Positions 37,251 through 46,678 of a DNA stretch of 64,000 bases are shown piece by piece. How positions within the stretch are numbered: position 1 is the first letter of the stretch; each line of letters opens with the position of its first letter. This DNA is from Thaumasiovibrio subtropicus. GTDB lineage: Bacteria; Pseudomonadota; Gammaproteobacteria; Enterobacterales; Vibrionaceae. The notes below the pieces were generated by a model that was not told the DNA's origin, did not search any database, and saw only the letters and a program-made list of their open reading frames with translations. Position numbers and translations under genes: made by a program. The stretch lies in the NCBI RefSeq assembly GCF_019703835.1, contig NZ_AP023055.1, forward strand, positions 1,116,001 to 1,180,000. The letters run 5' to 3'.

Positions 37251-38872
37251 GCGAGTTTGAACTGACTGGCCGCGTTATCTAGCCGTTTCGCGAGCTCATA
37301 AAGGCGCGTAATGTCCTCGGAGGCATTGTCAGCGGACACACTGTTTTGCTGCGCACCGTCTGCAATGCGATGAACACGTTCAGCCATCTCATTGTTCGCG
37401 CTTGTCTGTTCGGACAGCGAACTACTGACTTCATCAATAATGCTCACAAGATCACTTGAAGAATGCTGCAGTGCTTTCACCGTCTCTTCTGCTTGTGTTG
37501 CCTGACTCACACTGTCATTCACACTCTCCACGACCGATTGCATTTGAGCGACAACATTACTGGTGCCACCTTGGATTTTTTCAATCGTTTCAGCGATTTG
37601 AATGGTTGATTGAGACGTTCGCTCAGCGAGCAAACGTACCTCGTCAGCCACAACGGCAAATCCTCGCCCCTGATCGCCCGCACGCGCCGCTTCTATCGCC
37701 GCATTTAACGCTAAGAGATTGGTTTGCTCTGCCACATCTCGGATGACGGAAATCACCGTTTGAATTTGTGACGTGTGCGCATCCAGCTCCGTGACTAAGC
37801 TCGTTGAGGTCTCAACCTTGCTAGCCGCGAGACCTAAGCGAGAGAGCGTTTGCTGCATTGACCCCGCCGTTTGCTCACTTTGTTGACCCGCTTTGTGAGA
37901 AAGAGCGCGCATCGAACCCGCGTTACCAGAGATGGTATCAATACTCACCGTCAGCTCTTCAACCACTGCGGACATGGCTGCAGAAGCATCCTGCTGCTCT
38001 GATGAAGTTTCCGAAAACTGACGTGCTGACTTTTGCAGGGAATGGGCATCCGCGAGCAGCGAATTTGCCCCCGTTTGCACCGCATCAAAGGCTGCACTCA
38101 AGCTGATTAACAGTTGGTTAAACGCATGCGCGACGGCAGAGATTTCATTTTTCCCTTCCAGTTCAACTTCAATCGAAAGGTCATGATGCTTTTGACTCGC
38201 TAAAATGCCATCTTTAAGTCGATCGAGGGGTTTAACGATGCTGTGAGCAACCCAAAGCGAACAGATAAGTAAAGTCGCAATGACAATAGAAACCACCAAC
38301 ATTGACGTACGTGCCTCAGACCAAAAGATCTCTTCGACGTCGTCAACATACAAGCCAGTAGAGATAATCCAGTCCCAGGGAGCGAAGTGTTGCGAATAAG
38401 CAATTTTTTGCTTCGCAACGGTTTCGTTCGGCTTAGGCCATACGTATTCGACAAAGCCGCCACCTTGCCTTACCGCAACATTCACCGCATCCGTAACGAT
38501 AAGCACCCCATTTTCATCCGCTAGTCGAGACAAATCCTGCCCGTTTAAATCCGGGCGAATAGGATGGTTCACCATGACAGCGCTCGAATCATACACCGAG
38601 AAGTACCCTGTTTGAGCATAGCGCATTGCACCTATCATATTGGTTGCGGTAGCTTTTGCTTCCTCCATCGATATCTCACCCGACACCGCTTTTTGATGAA
38701 GATCTTCAACAATGCTAACCGCACTGCCAACCATAACTTCTGTTTCACGATGGCGTTCGTCATACAGCGCACTGCGAATGTCGAGCAGGTTGATAACTGA
38801 AACAATTACCAACGCCGACGCGGCAGCTAATATCAGCAGAACTAACCTGCCCCTAATCGATAACGAGTTCAT
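37247..38872 (-). CDS. Methyl-accepting chemotaxis protein, Cache type
   Basis: A 541-residue receptor with helix 1 at residues 9-30, a periplasmic single Cache domain (about 55-185; [16 protein letters not shown] and [18 protein letters not shown] are diagnostic of sCache_2), helix 2 at about 192-212, HAMP, and the signalling domain with [20 protein letters not shown]. Ligands of such domains are often small organic acids. No pentapeptide at the C-terminus. The last three codons and stop lie in sequence resembling a decayed repeat, so the C-terminus may have been trimmed. Confidence 0.93.
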   Translation of the reverse strand: MNSLSIRGRLVLLILAAASALVIVSVINLLDIRSALYDERHRETEVMVGSAVSIVEDLHQKAVSGEISMEEAKATATNMIGAMRYAQTGYFSVYDSSAVMVNHPIRPDLNGQDLSRLADENGVLIVTDAVNVAVRQGGGFVEYVWPKPNETVAKQKIAYSQHFAPWDWIISTGLYVDDVEEIFWSEARTSMLVVSIVIATLLICSLWVAHSIVKPLDRLKDGILASQKHHDLSIEVELEGKNEISAVAHAFNQLLISLSAAFDAVQTGANSLLADAHSLQKSARQFSETSSEQQDASAAMSAVVEELTVSIDTISGNAGSMRALSHKAGQQSEQTAGSMQQTLSRLGLAASKVETSTSLVTELDAHTSQIQTVISVIRDVAEQTNLLALNAAIEAARAGDQGRGFAVVADEVRLLAERTSQSTIQIAETIEKIQGGTSNVVAQMQSVVESVNDSVSQATQAEETVKALQHSSSDLVSIIDEVSSSLSEQTSANNEMAERVHRIADGAQQNSVSADNASEDITRLYELAKRLDNAASQFKLA

Positions 38873-39255
38873 TGTTGTTTACCTCTGATCCCTAGCCTAG
38901 ACATATCCTTGCATCAATAAAGAGAGCAACAAACGCGCATTCACAACAGCTGCTACCAACTAGTCAACTTCATACAGTCAACACCTCTAACAAGTGGCGG
39001 CATATTCAGCGAAAAATATTGTTCTCAAAGAGGCTGGATACACATGTTTTTATATGCAACGAAACAAGTATAGCAATTTTGACAAGAGCGTCAGAAGATC
39101 TATTCGTGAAAGCAATATTTTGATCAAAAAACAGAAAGTTGATCACCAAAATACGATTCTGAGTGAAAACTCAATAATAGTGTGATATTAATTCCACAAA
39201 ATGGAGCACAATATTTTTAGGCGCAAAACCCTCTATTCACAGGCAATGACGTTAT
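38873..39255. other. Intergenic region between divergent MCP and GGDEF genes
   Basis: 383 bases. A short frame of 63 codons on the plus strand (38994-39185) exists but lacks a ribosome site and family resemblance. The region is AT-rich around 39000-39220 and must carry the promoters of both divergent genes. No repeat or RNA gene was recognised. Confidence 0.45.
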
Positions 39256-40425
39256 ATGCCATTGAAGCATCAACTTGAAAAATCAGTAATGAGGTGGTCA
39301 TTGATTCAAATGGCTGCGGTATTGCTCGGGCTAACGTTTTTACATGTCTATCCGATGCCAAGCTACGAATCGGGCATCTTCCACATTATTCCAAGCCTGA
39401 TGATAGGTATGACCGCCATCATGGCCGCGGTTTTTCACAAGCCCAAACTCTTCTTTGCCATGTTACTTTTGTTCGCGAACTATGCTTTGCTTGAAGCCGT
39501 GCACGATTACCTTGCGCCCGAACTCCTCGCTGTCACAACAGGTTTATCTATCTACATCACTAACATCAACTTGATTGCACTGGATAGCAAACCCAAACGC
39601 CGTATTCTATCCAAAACTGGCGCACTTTATGGCTTAGTATTGATACTACAGATGGGTTGGGGAGCCCTAGTCATCGGACACCTTGCTGACGCACCAAACC
39701 CGGAAACTACCTTGATATGGATACCGCGCATCTATAGCCAGCATTGCTCTGCACTCAACATCTTTTTCGGCGTGACAGCAATGAGTTATATGTTCTGGCG
39801 TTTCAAACGATCGCCTTCAGTCAGCCGTCTCGCGCTTTTCACCTGCGCAATGACTATCAACGCTACCCCACTCGTTTGGAGTAATCCGCTCAGCTTCAGT
39901 TTGATGTATACCTTATGCGCGCTGCTTACCTGCTCTATTCTCGTCAATCACAGCCGCGTTTTAGCTTATCGCGATATGCTTACGGGTGTTGGCAGTCGGC
40001 GTGCTTTAGATGCAGCACTTCAACACACCTACGGTACCTTCACCATTGCCATGCTCGATATCGATCACTTCAAGAGCATCAATGACAAGTATGGACATGA
40101 TGGAGGCGACATCGTGTTAGAAGAGATGGGTAAAGTCCTTAAAAGTAGCCTTCAGAAAGCGGCGACTTTTCGCTATGGCGGAGAAGAGTTTGCTATCCTT
40201 TTTTATGGCCACAGCAGAGAGCAATGTTTTGAGACACTCGAGAGACTGAGAAAGCGAATTAGCCATCTCAGTGTCGAGCTCCCGACCAACCATCACCTTC
40301 GTATAACAGCCAGTATCGGCTTAGCAGATAGTTTAGATAGCGAAGACGCAGAAGCCGTATTGAGAAATGCTGATCGTGCGCTCTACCGCGCCAAACATGC
40401 GGGAAGAAACCAAGTGAGTTTCTAG
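39256..40425 (+). CDS. Membrane diguanylate cyclase (GGDEF)
   Basis: A 389-residue protein with about six to seven predicted helices across residues 15-235, then a GGDEF domain with FRYGGEEFAILF and AMLDIDHFKSINDKYGHDGG. Its architecture parallels the cyclase at 34782, and the two may be distant paralogues. The RxxD inhibitory site is missing (QKAA). It should synthesise cyclic di-GMP in response to an unknown membrane or small-molecule cue. ATG 39256 has a weak ribosome site. Confidence 0.9.
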   Translation: MPLKHQLEKSVMRWSLIQMAAVLLGLTFLHVYPMPSYESGIFHIIPSLMIGMTAIMAAVFHKPKLFFAMLLLFANYALLEAVHDYLAPELLAVTTGLSIYITNINLIALDSKPKRRILSKTGALYGLVLILQMGWGALVIGHLADAPNPETTLIWIPRIYSQHCSALNIFFGVTAMSYMFWRFKRSPSVSRLALFTCAMTINATPLVWSNPLSFSLMYTLCALLTCSILVNHSRVLAYRDMLTGVGSRRALDAALQHTYGTFTIAMLDIDHFKSINDKYGHDGGDIVLEEMGKVLKSSLQKAATFRYGGEEFAILFYGHSREQCFETLERLRKRISHLSVELPTNHHLRITASIGLADSLDSEDAEAVLRNADRALYRAKHAGRNQVSF

Positions 40426-40873
40426 CCACTTTTCGTTGTCTCTACCCTATTTATCGTTGCAATATTCTTATCTACAAGGGCTGTTTTCTCACTTGAAACA
40501 GTGCCGACAAGCGTCATCGTGCAGCCTATGATCAAACCCGTCACCGAGAATTAGTTCATATTCCTAGCCACTCTTTCTAACACTAGGTAAAGTTCTTTGA
40601 ACTATGTCCCAACAATGAGAAACAGGCGTTTTAGCATCTAGCTTCACATGCGATTATCGATGTCGCTATTGGCAGTTAGTTGGATGCGGGCAATAAAAAA
40701 CCCGGCGTTGCCACCGGGTTTGTTACAAAAGTCCAGTAGTTAGGACCCAGCTATGCTGTAACGCAAGTTAGTTTGAGTGATTCTCTGTGCTGTCGGCGGC
40801 CAAACCAATACACAAAGTTTGCACTCGAGGAGAAAAACCTGCCTAAGTGAAAAACAGGCCTTTTTTGTTATTG
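40426..40873. other. Intergenic region with minus-strand terminator
   Basis: 448 bases without a recognisable gene. The only clear structure is an AACCCGG/CCGGGTT hairpin at 40699-40720 with a T-run on the minus strand, placed as if it once ended the operon that contained malG. A second, weaker CCTG/CAGG hairpin near 40845-40866 is followed by T on the plus strand. Confidence 0.5.
40699..40720 (-). terminator. Terminator downstream of the malG remnant
   Basis: AACCCGG (40699-40705) pairs with CCGGGTT (40714-40720). The minus-strand transcript continues into a T-run (complement of the AAAAAA just before 40701). It fits the end of a former minus-strand maltose operon. Confidence 0.75.
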
Positions 40874-41235
40874 TTATCCTTTCACGCCACCTGCTGTTGA
40901 TCCGCCCACATGGAACGTCTCAGCCACCAAGAATGCGACTGTAATCGGTAACGCAGATAATACGGCTGCAGCCACAAAGCTTCCCCCACAAATCGTGCTG
41001 AGAATAGCGTTACTGCTGCATGCCCACTGCTAACGTTTAGGATTCTACATCACCAAGCCACCAAGATGCTACTGGTACTTCGATCACCCCTACAATAAAT
41101 GACAAATTAAACACTAATGCAAGAATTGGTACTGATAACGGTAACAAAACCAGTCGAAAAGTTTGCCATGGTGTTGCGCGTTCTAACGCTGCCGCTTCTT
41201 CTAACCAGTCATTAATAGATTCAAGATATCCTTAA
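40874..41235 (-). pseudogene. malG: malG remnant (maltose ABC transporter permease, C-terminal part)
   Basis: Read on the minus strand, two blocks match MalG. The first is [20 protein letters not shown] and [20 protein letters not shown] (the EAA coupling loop), continuing to [13 protein letters not shown]. The second is [20 protein letters not shown] ending in TAGGVKG and a stop at 40874-40876. Between them the frame is broken around 40990-41050 and part of the sequence (the region of the NPQNYLWG loop) is damaged. The 5' two thirds are absent and are replaced by the repeat element at 41244. No other mal gene is in the window. Confidence 0.85.
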
Positions 41236-41243
41236 ATTGTCCA

Positions 41244-41508
41244 TATACTCAAACCACCTCAAGATGCTTGTTCAGCGAGAGTTTCTAGGCTTGTTAACAA
41301 GACACTGTTTTGAAGATCTAGTGGACTAAATCAAAAAACAGTAACGACGGTGGCGAGCCTAGAAAACTCGCCCTTCGGGAAGCGACTAGCGCCCCGATTT
41401 CTGCGTTAAAGGTGTTTGAAAGGGGGAAGCCATTCCTTCACACCTTTGCCTTGAACTCGACGCGCTAGGCCGCTTCTGAATCCTGCACCTTGAGGTGGTT
41501 TGAGTATA
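41244..41508 (-). repeat. 265-bp inverted-repeat element, full copy B
   Basis: Full-length copy in opposite orientation to copy A at 34404-34668, with a handful of base differences. Ends are TATACTCAAACCACCTCAAG and its complement. It begins 8 bases beyond the broken end of malG, which makes it a candidate cause of, or partner in, the deletion of the upstream mal genes. Confidence 0.88.
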
Positions 41509-41614
41509 CATGTAAAGGGACTCCGTCCACATAGACAATCCTGACCATATCGGCCAACTCAACCCAAGCATGGATAGAGGCGACAACGAATAACAAGTTG
41601 TCATCGATGCAATT

Positions 41615-41641
41615 GATAAAGCGCCCCGAGAGGCGCTTATC
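41615..41641 (-). terminator. Terminator after the phosphoesterase gene
   Basis: GATAA(A)GCGCC and GGCGCTTATC form a stem with a 6-base loop, 19 bases after the stop of the minus-strand gene at 41660. The T-tract on the minus strand is short. Confidence 0.7.
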
Positions 41642-41659
41642 GTTCACGAAAAAAGCACG

Positions 41660-43390
41660 CTATTGTCTTGGCGTGGTAGATTCAAGCGGCAATCTCATGA
41701 CACCTGACGCTTTATCAGCAATAAAGTGTTGATAATTACCATAGTAGTACTCTAACGCTTGAACACGGCCTTCAACGTAGTAGTTATCACCGTGGTCTAC
41801 ATCAGCAACAATCACACGTTCATTGTAAAGGTATGCTGGCTTATCGAAGACTGTATGGCCGACCACGACTTGTGAGGCACCGAATGCGGTTAAACCCGCC
41901 TCAAGCGCTTCCTGACTAAGCGCACCATCCGGGATCGAACGATCCCAATACAAGCGTGAAGGTAGGTAATAGGCATCTTTAATAAGGTTGCCTTGATCAT
42001 CATAGCGGATATAACCATTATCAAGATGTTGACGACCGTACTCATTCACCGCATCCAGCGTTAAGCTACCGTCCTGAATTGCAGCAATGAGATCATTGTT
42101 AAAACCAGCATGAACGATCAATAAATCACCCGCCACTTCCATTACATTCTTAGTACGCAACCATTGTCCTAACACCGTCTCTTTGGTATGCAGTTCTAAC
42201 AAGGTTTTACCCATCAAGCTTGCATTCTCGAAATAACGAGGATGAACATAGCGAAAGTCACCATAGAAGTTCATTAGATCGTGATTTCCCAGAATGAAAT
42301 GCACGTCCCCACCCGCCTTTTGGGCTTGGTTCTCTAAATGGTAAAACAACCAAAGACTCTCAGTCACAAACGCACCACGATCGAATAAATCACCTAGGTG
42401 ATAGAGATGGCCATTACCGTAGGTCCAGTTATACGCTTCATCCATAACACCCGCTTGCACGAGCATATAAACCATCGCTTCAATTTGGCCTTCTAGATCG
42501 GAAGTAACGAAAAACTTGGCGGGCTTTTCATATCGGTAAGCTGGCACACTGTACTCATCTTTAAGCTCGACCTTAAACTCACCAAGTTCGCCGGGTAAAC
42601 TAACAATGATTTCAGCATCAGACGCGTTATTAAATGTCTGCATGATCACACCCTGCTGAGTCACAGATTGCGTTGAGATAACCCCGTCTTCGTGTACCGT
42701 CACATAAGGACCATCTGGCTCACCTGTATATTCAAATGACGCACTCAACGCCGCATTAAACTGCACATCATTCGTTTGATGGTAGACCTGATTATAAACG
42801 GCAACGGCAATCACATTTTCACCTTCTTTAAACACTTGCTTTGGAAGCACGAAGGTATTCTCGGCATTATTCGCGTACTTAGAGTAACGTAAAGGTGACG
42901 TTGTGTTTGATAATGCTTCATCACGAATGAGCAAAGGCGATCGGGCGATTTCTGCTCCATTCACATAAATAGCAGCCGCATCGTCAACACGCATCTTAAG
43001 ATAGACATCATGTAGCGTCTCGATGTCTGCAACGTCAACTGACTTTCTAAAATAATAAGCGCTCGGCGTTTCGCCTTCCCAGTTCAGCGTTTTATAGTCG
43101 GTTAATGCCGTATTTCCCTCTAACGGATAGTCATATCCATATGAAAATATGCCCGAGCCTTGTTTCCAATCCGCATCATCAAATATAACCTCGGTCCAAT
43201 TAGCATCGGGAGCGACACCTAAATCGAGATAACGCCACTCAGCGCCATAGTCAAAAAACAACGCTTTATTCAAATCTGCTGGTTTTTCGCTGCCACCTTC
43301 AGTCGTATTACTATTACATGCTGAGAGAGCTAATATCGAAACTAATGCTACTGCAGTACTGCTGCGGACCCGTTTTTTATTCATATTCAA
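41660..43390 (-). CDS. Lipoprotein with metallophosphoesterase domain
   Basis: A 576-residue predicted lipoprotein: signal peptide with lipobox LALSAC, Cys25, and Asn at +2, compatible with outer-membrane sorting. Residues 40-235 form a beta-rich carbohydrate-binding-like region (YLKMRVDDAAAIYVNGAEIA resembles a jelly-roll). Residues 290-560 carry phosphoesterase motifs GDLFDRG, GNHD, HAGFN and VVGHT. The first motif reads SDLEG rather than the usual D-x-H-G. The start is TTG 43390, 7 bases after AAGGG, or ATG 43384. Substrate unknown; probably an envelope-located phosphatase. Confidence 0.82.
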   Translation of the reverse strand: MNMNKKRVRSSTAVALVSILALSACNSNTTEGGSEKPADLNKALFFDYGAEWRYLDLGVAPDANWTEVIFDDADWKQGSGIFSYGYDYPLEGNTALTDYKTLNWEGETPSAYYFRKSVDVADIETLHDVYLKMRVDDAAAIYVNGAEIARSPLLIRDEALSNTTSPLRYSKYANNAENTFVLPKQVFKEGENVIAVAVYNQVYHQTNDVQFNAALSASFEYTGEPDGPYVTVHEDGVISTQSVTQQGVIMQTFNNASDAEIIVSLPGELGEFKVELKDEYSVPAYRYEKPAKFFVTSDLEGQIEAMVYMLVQAGVMDEAYNWTYGNGHLYHLGDLFDRGAFVTESLWLFYHLENQAQKAGGDVHFILGNHDLMNFYGDFRYVHPRYFENASLMGKTLLELHTKETVLGQWLRTKNVMEVAGDLLIVHAGFNNDLIAAIQDGSLTLDAVNEYGRQHLDNGYIRYDDQGNLIKDAYYLPSRLYWDRSIPDGALSQEALEAGLTAFGASQVVVGHTVFDKPAYLYNERVIVADVDHGDNYYVEGRVQALEYYYGNYQHFIADKASGVMRLPLESTTPRQ

Positions 43391-43731
43391 TGTCTTTCCC
43401 TTTACGCTTGTTGAAAATACGACAAGACAGTAAAGTCAAAGTACTGCATTTTTTAAAGATTTATAACCAAATTAATTTCCTTATCAGTAGTGAATTATCC
43501 TGACACGTAAACAACCGCAACACTTGCCAAACAAACTGTCATGCCAAATTTAATAGGCGTATTTCAGCCAATGATATACGGAAAAGGAATCAAAATAGAA
43601 CCCTACCCCGCCATTGATGACAAATCATGAAATTTAAATGACAGTTGATAGCCACAGAGGTAGATGATAATTCTAAAATTGATCTCATTGGTGATATTAA
43701 ACTTTAGTTCAAACCCGCCTTTATACTCTTA
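43391..43731. other. Intergenic region before IS630-family copy 2
   Basis: 341 bases of AT-rich sequence upstream of the lipoprotein gene, up to the IS border. It should contain the lipoprotein promoter. I see no ORF with a ribosome site and no repeat. Confidence 0.4.
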
Positions 43732-43792
43732 TACCATTCTAAGTAAAAATATGATCTAATTGAGGCTGTTACTTCTTCATGAAAAAGACGCT

Positions 43793-44269
43793 ATGGACAG
43801 CCTCGATACCATTAATTTCAAAAAGCTTGCTAGCCAACAAAAATCTATTCAGATGAAGATGCGATTGCTCGCATTGGCACACTTTAAAGATGGTCACTCT
43901 CGAACCCAAATTGCTAAGTTCCTTAAGGTAAGCAGAACGAGTGTGAATAAGTGGGTACAAACATTCCTTGAAGAAGGGCTTGAAGGGCTGCAAGAGAAAC
44001 CAAGAACGGGTCGCCCAGCATTCCTCAATACTCAGCAACGTGAACAGCTAAGCCTGTTTATAAAGGCACGTGCCGAAGATTCATCTGGGGGGAGGTTAAC
44101 AGGTACTGATATTCATGCTTATATCGTGAAAGAGTTTGGTAAACACTACCACCCAGACTCTATCTACTATTTGCTTAGTCACATGGGCTTCTCTTGGATA
44201 ACATCACGCTCCAAGCACCCTCGTCAATCCCAGCAAACCCAAGACGATTTTAAAAAAATTCAAAATTGA
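43793..44269 (+). CDS. IS630-family transposase, first frame (HTH part)
   Basis: 158 residues from ATG 43793, the start shared with copy 1. It holds a winged-helix/HTH DNA-binding region (HSRTQIAKFLKVSRTSVNKW, then LEEGLEGLQEKPRTGRPAF) and a second HTH (GTDIHAYIVKEFGKHYHPDS). It ends after an A7 run at 44251-44257. Loss of one A or a +1 shift there would join it to the second frame as KKFKIETILKIPGHMG. Both IS copies share this arrangement, so it is probably a regulated fusion and not a recent lesion. Confidence 0.85.
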   Translation: MDSLDTINFKKLASQQKSIQMKMRLLALAHFKDGHSRTQIAKFLKVSRTSVNKWVQTFLEEGLEGLQEKPRTGRPAFLNTQQREQLSLFIKARAEDSSGGRLTGTDIHAYIVKEFGKHYHPDSIYYLLSHMGFSWITSRSKHPRQSQQTQDDFKKIQN

Positions 44270-44294
44270 AACGATCCTTAAGATCCCCGGTCAC

Positions 44295-44828
44295 ATGGGG
44301 CTTGATAACGTCGATGTCTGGTTTCAAGATGAAGCAAGATTTGGTCAGCAAAACACGACAACTCGACTTTGGGCTAAACGGGGATCAAGACCAAGAGCAG
44401 TTAAACAGCAGCAGTTTGAATATGCGTATTTGTTTGGCTCAGTATGTCCCGCTAGAGGTATTGGCGAGGCGCTGGTCGTTCCTTGGGTTAACAAGGACAT
44501 TATGGTTGAGCACCTTAAGCAGATCTCCGCGGTGACCGAAAAAGGTCGTCACGCAGTGATCATTATGGATGGCGCTGGCTGGCATACAAATGACATTGCA
44601 GAACAGTTCAGTAATGTCAGTATCATCAAGCTCCCGCCATATTCACCAGAGCTAAATCCTATAGAACAAGTGTGGAGTTGGCTCAGACAACACTATCTTG
44701 CCAATCAGAGTTTTACCGACTACGAAGATATTGTGTCGAAAGTATGCACTGCATGGAATCGATTCTTGAAGCGTGCAGATAGAGTGACCAAAATGTGCAC
44801 CAGAGACTGGATTAAACTGACCAGTTAA
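44295..44828 (+). CDS. IS630-family transposase, second frame (DDE catalytic part)
   Basis: 177 residues containing the catalytic triad: Asp in VWFQDEARFG, Asp in IIMDGAGWHTND, and Glu in PPYSPELNPIEQVWSW. The spacing of the last two fits DDE enzymes of the IS630/Tc1 group. On its own it lacks the DNA-binding domains encoded by the first frame, so a fusion product across the A7 run at 44251 is expected. The ATG at 44295 may be internal to the fusion. Confidence 0.88.
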   Translation: MGLDNVDVWFQDEARFGQQNTTTRLWAKRGSRPRAVKQQQFEYAYLFGSVCPARGIGEALVVPWVNKDIMVEHLKQISAVTEKGRHAVIIMDGAGWHTNDIAEQFSNVSIIKLPPYSPELNPIEQVWSWLRQHYLANQSFTDYEDIVSKVCTAWNRFLKRADRVTKMCTRDWIKLTS

Positions 44829-44843
44829 TTTTCCAGATTGGTA

Positions 44844-44992
44844 TTACAGAAGAGATAAATTGAAGCATCACTTCGATCAGTGAAATATCTGACCAAACGG
44901 CAGCTGGCGCAGAGCAGAGCCATACTTCAAGCCAAACCCTCGCTACCCTATCTGAACAAATGCGCGAGCATACCACCCGCTTTGGAGCTTGA
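44844..44992 (+). pseudogene. C-terminal stub of a methyl-accepting chemotaxis protein
   Basis: Starting at the IS border, the frame reads EIN-stop-SITSISEISDQTAAG, AEQSHTSSQTLATLSEQM, then TRFGA and a stop at 44990-44992. This is the last helix of an MCP signalling domain. One codon is TGA where related receptors have Arg (CGA), and everything upstream has been replaced by the IS630-family element. The missing part is not on the other side of the element (43391-43731), so a deletion accompanied or followed the insertion. Confidence 0.75.
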
Positions 44993-45486
44993 TACCAACA
45001 TCATAAAGCCCCTGTGCTCAAGCGTTTGCCTACGGCTTGTGCACAGGCAATGCTGTTCAACCTTGATTACATATCACACACCTGTCCATATCTTGTTCTG
45101 CTCGAGCTTTCACATTCATTATTTTGTATTCAAATGAATCTTTTCTATTGGATCAAAGTTATCTATTACAGATCTAATTACCTCTTTAATCCTGTCTAAA
45201 AAATGATTTCCGGCCCCAGTTCTGTCACTCCAAACCCTCTCACACATAACCGATTGAAATATAAAACCAACCTAAATAGAAGTGGCAATGAGATAGATTT
45301 TGACCAGAATTCCTAGCAACTCAGAAAAAACGATAACGCAACTAACTCGCTACATTACGAGCATTTTTGACGCATATATCGTGCGACTTTGCTACAAAAC
45401 CAGATTTGATCTTATGTAGTCAATTGATTAGAGTACTAACCGTTCGCGTCACACAGCGAAAAGCAAGATCATAAAAGGAACAAAGA
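44993..45486. other. Intergenic region before proVWX
   Basis: About 490 bases. A hairpin (CCTGTGC at 45010-45016 with GCACAGG at 45041-45047) probably once ended the lost chemoreceptor gene. The remainder is AT-rich and should contain the proVWX promoter, which in related bacteria is osmotically induced. The ribosome site AAAGGAAC lies before proV. No ORF with support. Confidence 0.45.
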
Positions 45487-46674
45487 ATGCCTCCCATACT
45501 GGAAGTTCAAGGGCTATATAAAGTATTTGGTGAGAAGCCTGACCGCGCTTTCTCTCTGATAGAGCAAGGAAAAAATAAAGACACCATCTTCGAACAGACA
45601 GGATTGACTGTTGGTGTTCATGACGTATCCCTCTCCATCAACGAAGGCGAAATCTTCGTTATCATGGGCCTCTCTGGCTCGGGTAAATCCACACTAGTTA
45701 GACTTCTCAACCGTCTCATAGAACCAACACAAGGTAATGTGCTGCTACGCGGTAAAGACATCGCCCACATCTCTGAAGACGAACTTCGCCAAGTGCGTCG
45801 CAACAACATCTCCATGGTTTTTCAGAACTTTGCATTAATGCCACACATGACGGTTATCGAAAATGCCGCATTTGGGCTTGAGTTAGCAGGTATTGCTTTG
45901 GAAACTCGTCAGGCGAGCGCAATGGCGGCATTGGAACGCGTTGGCTTAGATGCCTACGCAGACTCCTACCCTGATGAGCTTTCAGGCGGTATGAAACAAC
46001 GTGTGGGCCTAGCAAGAGCGCTGGCTTGCGACCCAGATATCTTGTTAATGGACGAGGCATTTTCAGCACTTGACCCATTAATTCGAACCGAAATGCAAGA
46101 TGAGTTAATTCGCTTGCAGAATGATGATAAACGAACCATTGTCTTTATTTCGCATGACCTCGATGAGGCAATGCGGATCGGTGATCGTATTGCCATTATG
46201 CAGAACGGCGTTGTTGTTCAGGTTGGTACACCGGATGAGATCCTCAATCAACCTGCCAATGACTACGTTGAAGCCTTTTTCCGAGGCGTAAATATTGCCA
46301 GCGTCCTTTCTGCGAAAGATATTGCCCGCAAGAAACCCGCAGCCGTGTTCAAAAAGTCTGAACATGATGGTCCTGCCTCCGCAATGCAGATACTGATTGA
46401 TAGTGACCGTGATTATGGTGTGGTCGTCGATAAGTTGAATCGATTTGAAGGCATCGTCTCTATCGAGTCCTTACGTGAAGCGCAAAAAAGCAATGCGTCT
46501 TTGACAAGCGCTTTACTGCCCGACAGTGTCACACTTTCCCCACACCTTCCGATCAACGACACCTTAGGGACTGTCGCCAGTGTGCCTTATGCCGTCCCTG
46601 TTGTTGATGAGGAAAAACACTATTTTGGTGTTATCACTAAATCACGATTGCTGCAAACATTAGACAGAGATTAA
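45487..46674 (+). CDS. proV: Glycine betaine/proline ABC transporter ATPase ProV
   Basis: A 395-residue protein. Walker [10 protein letters not shown], signature [15 protein letters not shown] and Walker [14 protein letters not shown] are complete, and the ATPase is followed by paired CBS domains (about residues 280-395) as in ProV/OpuAA. The N-terminal [20 protein letters not shown] is typical of the betaine uptake ATPases. First gene of proVWX, 4 bases before proW. Imports compatible solutes under osmotic stress, fitting a marine host. Confidence 0.96.
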   Translation: MPPILEVQGLYKVFGEKPDRAFSLIEQGKNKDTIFEQTGLTVGVHDVSLSINEGEIFVIMGLSGSGKSTLVRLLNRLIEPTQGNVLLRGKDIAHISEDELRQVRRNNISMVFQNFALMPHMTVIENAAFGLELAGIALETRQASAMAALERVGLDAYADSYPDELSGGMKQRVGLARALACDPDILLMDEAFSALDPLIRTEMQDELIRLQNDDKRTIVFISHDLDEAMRIGDRIAIMQNGVVVQVGTPDEILNQPANDYVEAFFRGVNIASVLSAKDIARKKPAAVFKKSEHDGPASAMQILIDSDRDYGVVVDKLNRFEGIVSIESLREAQKSNASLTSALLPDSVTLSPHLPINDTLGTVASVPYAVPVVDEEKHYFGVITKSRLLQTLDRD

Positions 46675-46678
46675 GCAC

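Larger units (their letters stand above)
43732..44843 (+). mobile_element. IS630-family insertion sequence, copy 2 (apparently functional)
   Basis: A 1108-bp element bordered by TA at 43732-43733 and 44842-44843. The left end reads CCATTCTAAGTAAAAA and the right end (reverse) CCAATCTGGAAAATTAACTG, so inverted repeats are imperfect. It encodes two overlapping-type transposase frames. It is in opposite orientation to copy 1 at 16417-17527, and the two are nearly identical. Directly beyond its right border lies the stub of a chemoreceptor gene. Confidence 0.93.
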
